Shown here: positions 55,112 to 64,000 of the stretch, in pieces | How the letters are laid out: every line of letters starts with the position of its first letter | Numbering within the stretch: position 1 is the first letter of the stretch | Source: Lichenostomus cassidix | Taxonomy: Eukaryota > Chordata > Aves > Passeriformes > Meliphagidae | Direction: 5' to 3' | DNA: 64,000 nucleotides | Assembly: GCA_008360975.2 (NCBI GenBank) | Contig: CM039210.1 | Span: 7,070,293 to 7,134,292 of the forward strand | The notes under the pieces: model-generated | Database searches by the model: none | Told to the model about the DNA's origin: nothing | Seen by the model: the letters and a program-made list of their open reading frames with translations, nothing else | Translations under genes and position numbers: made by a program

Positions 55112-55583
55112 GATCATCAAAACAGAGACTGATGCAAATCAAAATGATGTAGTTTAAATTGTTCTTTACATGTCTGTTGTTTGCCCAATTGGTAACCATG
55201 ACTCAAGGCTCAGGCAAAAGTTGCACAACACTGTGATCCAAAATATATCCAGAGCTCTTAATATGAGCAATTCCTGGATCTGTACCCAGTTACCACCTCT
55301 ACATGGATGTGCTAACTGGCCATTAAAAATTAGAAAGGTTTGGAAAAAGTTTGGAAGGGGATTCAAATTCTGTATGAAGTGAGTCCAAAAATTACACCTT
55401 AAAATTTGACCATATCTTCCACGCCCTCACTTCATGGTTACCAGACTGGGCCTGGGTAAAAGAAACATTTGTAATAGTTGTAATTGTAGTTCCTATTTTA
55501 GTATAGCTAGTTATGTAAACTGGTGCTATTAAGTAGTGTAGTGTAGTTTAGAGACGAGACAAGGTAAAGTCTTGTTAGTCTCT
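55112..55583 (+). pseudogene. env: ERV1-2 env relic
   Basis: A signal-like stretch and a short segment resembling that of ERV1-1, then a hydrophobic anchor-like piece (VIVVIVVPILV, about 55470-55505). The central part of env is missing, as in ERV1-1. Stops are present. Confidence 0.5.
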
Positions 55584-55598
55584 AAAAAATTGGGGAAA

Positions 55599-56109
55599 TG
55601 ATGCCTGATGGTTTTTTGCCCTTTCTCTTCATACCCTTTTTATACCCTTTTTATGCATTTTATACCCTTTCCCATTCCCTGTACTTTTCACTCCCTGTAT
55701 CTTAGCCCCACATGTTTATAACCCTCATACTCTAGCCTAGTTCGGAATTCTTTGGGGAAGACAAAACATCCTTAGTATCTCAGAACATGAGGCACCAATC
55801 TTGAACAGAGCCTCCTCTCTGGAACATGTTTTTGTAAACTAAGTTGTAGCCTCATTTGGGGGAGGGGGGGATAATTAGAATAGGGGGACAATTACTTCAT
55901 TTGTTAGGTTTCTTATTGGGGGATTTTAGATAGATATGCTAATTTAGGAAGTCCATAAAATTGTACACTCATTGTACCCAGGGGGCTTCCTCGGTGTGAT
56001 TCCACCTTCGACGATGGTGCTCCTGGGATCCTATTAAAACCAAGGTAATACCCTTTTTTCCCTATACTGCGGTGTCTGCGTCTTATTTTTACCAGCATTT
56101 TAGACATCA
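55599..56109 (+). repeat. 3' LTR of ERV1-2
   Basis: A 511-bp LTR preceded by the purine tract AAAAAATTGGGGAAA (55584-55598) and followed by the TSD atac. Confidence 0.9.
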
Positions 56110-56423
56110 ATACAGTATACAGAGAAGACTTTGAAGTGATTGAAGTGGCTGCTAAACACCCTACTCTGCCTACAGGATATAGATGATACCTTTAAAATGG
56201 GTGAAAGCTTAATGAATCTTTAACTGTTCATGAATGATATATAAGACAACATGCCTTAGCCTGACAGCATTTTGGGAAGGCAGACAATTAATAATGGAGC
56301 CATGATTTTCGATGTTTTTCCAGACAAGTTGCAGGATTCTCACAGTACTGTTGCTAGCCACTGTTGCTAGGTAGGCCAGGAAGGTGTTCTCTCAGGCTGG
56401 TGCCATTCCTACACCATGCATCA

Positions 56424-56770
56424 GGATTTCAGTTCTTTGTTGTAGTTGCTTCAACATCCTTCATGTTATCTCTGGGTTCACCCACATGCTGATGGCTGGT
56501 GTCCTGTGGCGCCTTTTTGTCGCTATTGGGAGTATCTTTAGCTGGGGTATTGGGTTGATGGACTGGTCTTTCCGACTCATGGTACGGTTTTACGAGATGA
56601 GCAGCTTTGGATCTGTTAGCAATAGAACACATGCATACCCTCTTCCCCAGGTTAGTAGATCAGCTGGGCCTTGCCAATGCACACCCACTTGTGGATCCTT
56701 AGATAAAACTTTTGGAAATTGGTTCTGTGCATGCAAACCTTCAGAGCAGTATCGCTCTGCCGGGGATCAA
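56424..56770 (-). pseudogene. pol: ERVK-3 integrase C-terminus
   Basis: The minus strand encodes a GPADLLTWGRGYACV segment and, after a frame change, HLVKPYHESERPV and an acidic/Lys-rich tail, like the end of ERVK-1 integrase. About 320 bases of non-coding DNA (56110-56423) and ERV1-2 separate it from the 3' LTR at 49995-50445. Most of the provirus to the right is deleted. Confidence 0.6.
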
Positions 56771-58719
56771 GATTGATGACCTGCATTTGAAAGATTTAGT
56801 GTAAATATTGCATTATCTAAATGTTCTTGAGGAGCCATATTCCCCCTTTTTTGTTGTTAATAAGATGTGCTTCTCTTAGTATGACCATGAAAGTAACACA
56901 AAAGTAAAACAATACATGTAAGAAAAAAATAAGCTCACTATGTGCTCAACTTCAGCACCAAGTAAAAATAAGCAAGGTAATACACGCAATCATTAGTACA
57001 CGAGTGAAAGGATAATGTTATAGAAAGATACATCATCAACTGCCTAAATACTTTACCATCACCAAGAATCTGCAAGTGCTGAGGAGCCCCATTTCACAGG
57101 CAGGACCTGGAGAACCTTTCCCTGGCAAGGTTTCCAAGTTTACCCCGAAAGGGGGTCCAGCTTTCATAAGCCCAAATCAGCAAGTCAAAGTGACCTGATT
57201 ACATTTTTAGTGCAGAAACACCTGGGTCTGTTGGCATACTTCCCAACCAGCCAGGGCTAGGGCTTAGCCAGAGCCTAGGCCTCAACTGGGAGGGTTTCCC
57301 TAAAATGTCCTACAAACAGGCCTCTGTTAATATCAATTGGGAAAGTTTCTTAAAATGATACATTTCTTGCAGATAACAACACAAGGCTATGTGAAAGTTT
57401 CTAAAGCAGCCAGCTTTGTAATTTATTTTTCGCTAAGTAATCAATGGTACCATGAACAAACTGCAAACGACCATGCATATTTGTAACATCAAAGAATACC
57501 TTATGGCCAATTCCCTTTATAAAAGCTCTGTGAATTCATGGTATGACATTAATAGCATATTCAGAATTGTTAATCCAGCAACTGTAACTGTTCTAAAAAA
57601 ACGAGATTATATTTTTCCACACATCTATGCATATACAACAATAAAACAAAATAAAACAAGAAATAAATCACTAAGCATCTTATAATTAATAATATCCATA
57701 ATTTGGAATCGTTACTTATCCTGCTGTGCTACCTATGGAAGATGAAACAGTAAAGATTGTTATGAATAATTATCTTAGTTAACCAATGAAGAACATTTAC
57801 ACTCATAGAATTTTTGATGAAATTAAGGAGCTAATAAACTGCATCTTCACATGTTTTTATACAACTTATTAGCTTATGTTCTTAAACAGTTGCCTACCAA
57901 CTCTCCATCATAATTGTCTCAGTTGGTTTCATCTTACCTCTATAACAAAAGAACTTTATATTTTGATTTAAATAAGCATATTTTAACAGAACTTAAACTT
58001 CACTTAACAGCACCTAAACTCAACAGAAATTAAAACTAACAGAACTTAAACATAATAGAAAAATTATGAGAACATAAAATTAACAGACCTGAAACTGAAC
58101 AACACTTTAATTTGACAAAACTAGATTCAAAGTTGAGAGTATCTCTATAAAAGTTTCAGATACAACAGAATTCAACTCATTTTGACTCTGCCATAACAGA
58201 AAAGACACTGAGAATTTGTCATACAATAGTTAAAAATCAATGAACAATATGCAAGCAAACAACTGATTCATAAATGAAATATCAGTAATATGGAACTCTA
58301 GGATCTTACATAATTGAGTTTTGAGAATAGCTCATGGTAACTATAAACATTATTGAAAATGCTTGTTCACTGTCAGTACCATTCTAGCATAAGCATAAGT
58401 TTGCCAGGATCATTCAAAGTGCAGCTTTAGTCAGAAAAAATGTCAACATTGTATGTCTTGGCAAATTTCATTTTAAACCTGCTCAGTTTGTAGATGGTAA
58501 AACAGCTCTCTGTGATTGTCATTACAATAGAACTGAGCTTGGAGTAGTAAAGCTAATGAGATATAAATACTTAAAGACAAAACAGCAAAGACATAATTAT
58601 ATAACATGGGCATGATTTTTGCACATGTAAGTTTGTTGGTCCAGTGATGGTTTCAGCTGATTGTAAAGAAGCATGCTACTGTTTGCTCCACTGTTTCCTT
58701 TGTTCCATAAAAATAAAGA
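56771..58719. other. AT-rich unique DNA
   Basis: No gene, RNA or mobile element recognised. Strongly AT-rich from 57400 onwards with many AACAGAACTTAAA-like repeats of low order around 57980-58090. Confidence 0.4.
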
Positions 58720-59443
58720 ACATTAAAAATGCAGGTTGTCCCCCGGCAACCCATAGGGTCCACAGGGGGTGCAGAGATCCACCCACAGTCCTTGGGGAGG
58801 TGCCCACGCTAGGGATGCCTGGAGGAAGCTGTGATCCAGTGGGAGACCCAGTGGAGAGAAAGGCCTTGCTCCCGAGGTGGGACAGCCTGGCCTCGGAGGT
58901 CTGCACCCCATAGACAAGGGGCCCACATCTTAGCAGTTTTGGGAAGACTGTCTGCCCATGGGAGCCACTCATGTTGCAGCAGATTCAGGTAGGCTGCTGC
59001 TCGTGAGATTTGGACCTATGCTGGAGAATTTCGCAGAGAACTGTCCCCAATGGGAGGGACCCATGGCTATGCAGAGGATGACTCCTGTCCTTGAGCAGCC
59101 AATCTCCATGATGGAGTGACCAAACTCCCATACCCTGTCCCCCTGGGCTGCTGGTGGGAAGGAGGGAGGGTTGTGAGTGGAGAAACGGTATAAGAGCTTA
59201 TTTTTACTTCTCATTTGCCTCCTCTGACTCTGTTAGGTTAGCAATAAATCATTTTGCAACTTTCAGTTTCAGCTTGTTTTGCCCTCAGTGCATCCTCCAC
59301 TGGTTCCTTATCTCAACTCATGAGCCCTGTGTGTGTGTGCGTTTACATTTTTTTCCCTCTCCTCTGCCCAGCTGTGGCAGGGGGAGAGCGGAGAGAGCAG
59401 ATGTCGTAGGTGCCTGGCATTTGGCCAGGGTCAAACCACGACA
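58720..59443 (+). repeat. LTR of an avian ERV family (copy 3 of 3)
   Basis: Plus-strand copy matching 2400-3446 and 34247-35030, 5' truncated. It ends GGGTCAAACCACGACA and holds CCCAATGGGAGGGACC-type units and AATAAAT near 59243. Open frames inside (58644-58913 and others) are LTR sequence. Confidence 0.65.
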
Positions 59444-60905
59444 CAAGTTCACCTCCTATTCGTAGGCCTGTGACTCCAATGATGTCAGCAGTCTGCAGGC
59501 AAAAGAAAACTCTGTAATTCTGGGACAGCCTCAGAAAAAAAATGTGGTTCCTGTAAAAGATAGTCATTCAAATTTAAGTTATATAGTGGGTTTTTCCTTC
59601 AGAGATCTGGATTTAAAATCGTTGTAGGCTGTAACCTCAGAAAAGAGACAAAGTATAGATAACATGGGCTCTCTGTGAGAAATATTCTGCCCCAGTGAAA
59701 TGCAGCAAAAATAGAAAGCATGGGGAATGTCTAAAGGGAGCTGTGGTTTATTCACAATAAAAGCTTTAAATAAGGCAGATTGTTGCCATTTATATACCAA
59801 TTCTCTATGTTTGATATAAAATATATTGGGAAAGCTTAAACTGACTGAAAGAATCTACATTTGGCTAAAGCGCCATGAACTTCAGAGGTGTATTTAATAT
59901 AAAACATTTTCAAAACTACTCAGCAACAAATGACAGAAGTTTGGCTATGAATAACCTAACATGTAACCAAATTACCGGAACATGAAACCAAATTAAAGAA
60001 AGCCCAACAATTTCTACCAAAGGGGTTGCACCCAAGCTAATGAAGGTTTTACCATCGCTTTAAACACAGATGGCATTTCATTTGGTCCCCCTGCCCAGCT
60101 TTCTTATTAACCAATCAGTTATTACTATTGTTATTACTCCTTTATCCTGCTACAATGCTTTCTTCTTGTGCAAACTGGAAACAAATTTAAAATACAACTC
60201 AGTTGCACTAATTAAAAAGGTACTGTGAAAAAAAGAGGCACAGATTTGCAGTTGTGCAAAACTCTTGGGCAGCCCCCTCCCTGCAGCGGGGGGAGGGCCG
60301 CACCAAAGCCGAAACATGTGGGGTGGTCTCTCCGTGGCCACGAGCTGTGGGACTGGTCAGACTCGGTCCTGGCAGAAGCGTCGCAGGTTTAGAAAGGCAG
60401 CTGTCTCGTTCCCAGTCTCCAAGGTGATTTTATTTTAGGGTAACAGGAGAAGTGGTAGGGAAACTATGGAGGGGGGGAAGGGAGACAGGGAATAGGGTAA
60501 GCTCCATCAGGACAGGAACGAAAGAGAGCGCCTTCTGGCTCCTGCTGGGGTTTTTATTCCTGGACTGGGAGGCGGTCCTGACTCACATCATCCAGTCAGG
60601 AAGGGTCAAGGGGGCGGGGTCAGGGGAGGGGAGAACGCATCACAACACAGATTGAGCTGTGAAGGCCTGGAGGGGCCCCTGCCGTTGCCCCTGGATGATA
60701 AACAGTGAGAACCAAGAGGCAGGGGGGGCTGTGCAGAGGAAGGGGGGGGGAATAGGCTGTAGGGGACCCAACTGTGCTGTTCCTGGGCACCGCTTCTTCT
60801 GGGCAGCTTTTCCTGCATTTCTGAGGAATAATGTCCTGGGCAGCCAGGGCTCTGGGAGCGGCTCTGCTGGAGCATAGCGCAGATGGGATGACTCTGCCTG
60901 AGCCA
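59444..60905. other. Spacer with a GC-rich block
   Basis: No gene recognised. The block at about 60270-60900 is GC-rich with AATAAA-like sequence in minus orientation near 60430 and could be an LTR or a CpG-rich repeat; boundaries were not found. Confidence 0.3.
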
Positions 60906-61173
60906 TGTCACTGTTGAACTGGTAACGGAGTGAAGCAGCACGTATGAAGAATGTGGAGAAAGAGAGAAATTTAATAATAAAATGCTATATATATACACAC
61001 GAGAAGTAGATTCGGATTGGCCAATAACCACCCACCCCTCTGAGTGATTGGCTGAGGTGTCTCAGCACCCATTCCAAAACATTCCTCGATAAACATAGAA
61101 TTTTATCTTATGTTTATTAAAATTTAGAGACAGAAGGGAAAATTTCCCATGGGAAGGAATCTGTGCAGTCACA
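60906..61173 (-). repeat. 3' LTR of ERVK-2 (short family c)
   Basis: A 268-bp minus-oriented LTR: minus strand TGTGACTGCACAG start, CAACAGTGACA end, with a TATATATA box near 60990 and ATTTTATTATTAAA. It matches the solo LTRs at 7415 and 28306 in layout. On the minus strand it is preceded by a polypurine tract at 61174-61187 (AAAAAAGGAGAGC). Confidence 0.75.
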
Positions 61174-61187
61174 GCTCTCCTTTTTTG

Positions 61188-61511
61188 TTTAAAAACTGAA
61201 AGGCATTGTTTGTGGTCTTCTGTAGGTCCCTTGAAAAAGAACAAACTCAGCATAAAGGATCTGCTTGGTAGTGGCAAGTTACCAAACAGAGCCTAAATTG
61301 AATACCGATAAGGGGTCTGCTCAGTAGTGGCCAGTTACCGAACAGAGCCCAAACCAGATGCTGATTTAAGGTGGACAGAGAGACTCTCCAGCAATACCAT
61401 GGGTGATGCATCTATCAAAACTTAATCTATATCACAATTCTATACAAATTAATTCTAAACATGGCTTTCAAAGTCTTTGCTTTCTGACTCCATAATAAAG
61501 AAACTTAAAAT
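61188..61511 (-). other. ERVK-2 region between integrase and 3' LTR
   Basis: Non-coding. It holds two imperfect copies of a segment near 61262-61340 (GGATCTGCTTGGTAGTGGC and GGGTCTGCTCAGTAGTGGC). The env position is empty. Confidence 0.5.
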
Positions 61512-63344
61512 TTAGTCTCTGCTTGGGGAAGGACCATCTGCCTGATGGTCGATGTCCTGGCCATCATCAGAAGGATCACTCGGTTGATGTTCTGCATTCT
61601 GGTTACCATTTTGAGGTTGCTGGTTCTGCCTCTGGAGCCACAGGTCAGGGCGAATGCATCTTGCAGGCAGCCATTGTACCCCAGTATCTGTGCAAACGCA
61701 AGCATACCCACGACCCCAAGCAATAAGCTCATGCGGGCCTTCCCAGGTGTTAGCAAGTAGGTTCTGTACCCAGACCTTCGCCTGGGGCAAGTGCATCTCG
61801 CCTGATGACTGCAATGAGAGAAAATGGTTCAAGATCACAGGACTATTCGAATTCGGTAGCACTGTGAGGTGATTAATTGTATATAAAGATTTTTCCAATC
61901 GGCTCTGTGTGGTTTCCCCATGCATTCCCCCTTTTTGCTTTTCCAAAACACACTTCAAAGTACCATGAGCGTGTTCAACAATGGCTTGGCCAGTAGGAGA
62001 ATGCGGAATACCGAATTCATGGTCTACACCCCATAGGTGCAAAAACTGCCCCGTCTTCTGCGAGGCATAGGCAGGACCATTATCGATTTTCATAGTAGAT
62101 GGCATGCCCAGGACCAAGAAAGCCAATTTCCAATGGGCAATGAAATCGCGGCTCTTTTCTCCAGTATGAGCAGTTGCCCACACAGCTGAGGAGAAAGTGT
62201 CAATAGACACGTGCACATATTTGAATCAGCCAAATTCAGGAATGCGCGTCACATCCATCTGCCAGAGCTGCAAGGCCTTTAGGCCTCTGGGGTTTACCCC
62301 CGGTGGCAGAGGTGCAGCGAGTCCGTGGCAATCAGCACAAGCGCTGACAATGTCACGAGTCTCAGTTGGCGTCAATTGAAACTGCTTCTGCAGGGTATGT
62401 GCAGTCTGATGAAAGAAATTGTGAGATGCCTTGGCTTGTGCAATTTTGTCAGGCTGAGGTGCCACCCATGCAGGGTTGGCTAACATGTCAGCCCTGGCAT
62501 TGCCTTCTGTTATAAAACCTGGTAAGTTGGTGTGGCTTTGAATGTGCAGAATATAATACGGATGCACTCGAGCTTGAATTGCATTCCAAAAAGTTTGCAA
62601 TAGTGAAAACAGAGCCGCATTATTGACTTCTTTTAGAGGTGAACAATCTAAAGGTTTGGTTATATCCGCTACATAAGCAGAGTCAGTGACCAAATTCAAA
62701 GGTACCTGAGAGAACCGCTGAAAAGCCATGGCAACTGCCTTCAATTCAACCAGCTGGGCAGAGCCTGACTCATGGCCTTTCAGCACTAGCCACTCAGATC
62801 CCTCCTTCCAGGTGACAATGGCCTTTCCTGTTTTCCCAGAACCATTCGTGAAGACGGTGGGTCCATGAACTGGCACCCGGCTGTTCCTTGCCCGCAACGT
62901 AAAACAGATTGAATTTGCCAGCTGCAGCAATTTGTGGCTGGGCAGATGGTAAGCAATCTGCCCTGAGAAGTTTTGCAGTGCACTTGGCAAAGGAGTGCTA
63001 TTAGCAAGGCTCCATTCAAAGTTGTCCTGTGATACCGGAACAACAATCGTTGCAGGATCCGCTGCCATCAATTGTAAACACCGATGATGGCATTTAATTA
63101 TCAGACAAGCGATCAATTCGAACAATGTGGGTGCTGTCTTTTTTGGCTGATGGGGCAAAAAGACCCATTCAAGGATATGCAAAGGGTCAGCCCATTGTTT
63201 CTTCCACTGGCTAATGATACCTGTAGGATGGAGGTCTGGAGCAGTAATGAAAACAGTGATAGTAGAGGGATCTACTCGATAAACCTGACGAGCAGAAACA
63301 GCCTGCTGCACCTCATTCAGCACTTGTCGTGCCTCAGGAGTCAA
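61512..63344 (-). pseudogene. pol: ERVK-2 RNase H and integrase, one in-frame stop
   Basis: Two frames in the same phase, 62226-63344 and 61512-62225, separated by one TGA at 62226-62228 at the start of the integrase core. RNase H has FTNGSG where the first catalytic Asp is expected (Asp to Asn), with VELKAVAMA, VTDSAYVAD and GNARADMLA kept. Integrase has HNFFHQT...CADC, then D (MDVTRIP), D (KIDNGPAY) and E (IVEHAHG), WGRGYACV, and a Gln/Asn/Asp-rich tail. Confidence 0.85.
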
Positions 63345-63358
63345 TTTCTGATGTGAGT

Positions 63359-64000
63359 CTAGATCAGAGTCCCCTTTAAAATATTAAAAAGTGGGGAAGG
63401 TTGTGCGATGGTTAGTCCTAAATACAGACGTAACCAATTGATGATACCCAGCAATTTTTGGGCATCATTCAGGGACTTAATAGAGTCTGAGAACTGCACC
63501 TCTTGATGTTGTATGGTTTGATCCAAGATTTTGACTCCCAAATATTTCCAAGGAGGCTGTTGTTGAACTTTCTCCGGAGCCACTTGCAACCCATAGGAAT
63601 GCAGGGCAGCGAGCAATCGAGGCTGTAACCTCTGCAACTCATCCTGGGTGGATGCTGCCACCAGGATATCATCCATATAATGGTAGCAGAGTGCCTCGGG
63701 AAACTGCTCGTGGACTCCAGACAAGGCCTGAGCGACATACCATTGACAGATACTTGGGCTATTCTTCATGCCCTGAGGTAACACTTTCAATTGAAATCTC
63801 TTTACAGGCTCAGCATTGTTAATTGCAGGCACAGTAAAGGCAAATTTTGGCCTATCATTGGGGTGCAAAGGGATTGTAAAAAAACAATCTTTCAAATCAA
63901 TGATCAAAATTTCCCACCCTGTGGGAATCATTGTAGGTGAGGGCATGCCAGGCTGTATGCTCCCCATACTTTCCATCACTGCATTAACTTTTCGGAGATC
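63359..64000 (-). pseudogene. pol: ERVK-2 reverse transcriptase, partial
   Basis: RT open to the window edge: DLKDCFFTIPLHPND, LPQGMKNSPSICQWY, YMDD, then WKYLGVKI. The frame is lost at the C4 run 63371-63374 (plus strand), where one base appears to be missing relative to the downstream frame, so RT and RNase H are out of phase. Class II by close likeness to ERVK-1. Confidence 0.85.

Larger units (their letters stand above)
50509..56109 (+). mobile_element. ERV1-2: class I provirus with large deletions
   Basis: A 5.6-kb two-LTR provirus inserted in ERVK-3, with a perfect 4-bp TSD atac (50505-50508, 56110-56113), as expected for class I. Same family as ERV1-1. Internal deletions removed the capsid and protease regions, the RT catalytic core and the start of RNase H, leaving two long fused open frames. 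Env is reduced to a relic. Confidence 0.9.
60906..64000 (-). mobile_element. ERVK-2: 3' part of a class II provirus
   Basis: Minus-strand provirus running off the right edge: RT (63359-64000), RNase H and integrase (61512-63344), about 320 bases without env, polypurine tract and 3' LTR. The sequence after the integrase stop is too short for env, so env is lost in this copy. The 5' half lies outside the window. Confidence 0.8.

Overview
The window looks like avian nuclear DNA, most likely from a songbird, and is almost wholly made of nested endogenous retroviruses (ERVs). The evidence is the sequence itself: paired LTRs with target-site duplications (TSDs), tRNA primer-binding sites (PBS), and gag/pro/pol/env remnants of three retroviral classes, with no clear host exon. 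This density suits a low-recombination region such as a W chromosome, but that placement is inference.

Layout. 1-640 is a CpG island with promoter motifs, the only clear sign of a host gene. 641-5573 holds AT-rich unique DNA, an LTR copy (about 2400-3446) and a solo LTR (4247-4960). 5574-9945 is a minus-strand integrase remnant (ERVL-3) split by at least three LTR insertions, one of which contains two further nested LTRs. 10464-13497 is a minus-strand env remnant holding two solo LTRs. 13498-27235 is a plus-strand class I provirus (ERV1-1, tRNA-Arg PBS) that contains a minus-strand ERVL-type provirus (ERVL-2, 15925-23391), which in turn contains a solo LTR (16956-17853). 27236 to about 30310 is a minus-strand ERVL gag remnant with its 5' LTR (ERVL-4). 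30744-35030 holds several LTRs. 35262-41134 is a nearly complete minus-strand ERVL-type provirus (ERVL-1). 41262-49419 is a nearly complete plus-strand class II provirus (ERVK-1) with an open env. 49995-56770 is a class II remnant (ERVK-3) carrying a second class I provirus (ERV1-2, 50509-56109). 58720-59443 is one more LTR, and 60906-64000 is the 3' part of a minus-strand class II provirus (ERVK-2) that runs off the window.

TSD lengths follow the class: 5 bp for ERVL LTRs (gttac, gaatg, ccatg, tcagt, catgt, ctggg, acaac), 4 bp for class I (atac, attg), 6 bp for class II (gtgtca, cagcag, aggctg/gggctg). By-eye LTR comparisons give about 2-4 percent divergence for ERVL-1, ERVL-2 and ERVK-1, so these are fairly recent insertions of similar age.

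The most unusual signal is in the ERVL-type elements. Their gag reading frame starts with a multi-span hydrophobic leader, followed by a loop with an N-x-T sequon at the same place in three elements with different LTRs. Gag and pol share one frame and are separated by a UAG at an identical position in two elements. The ERVL-1 pol is open for 1054 codons with its catalytic residues present, and its stop codon lies in the polypurine tract directly against the 3' LTR, leaving no room for env.
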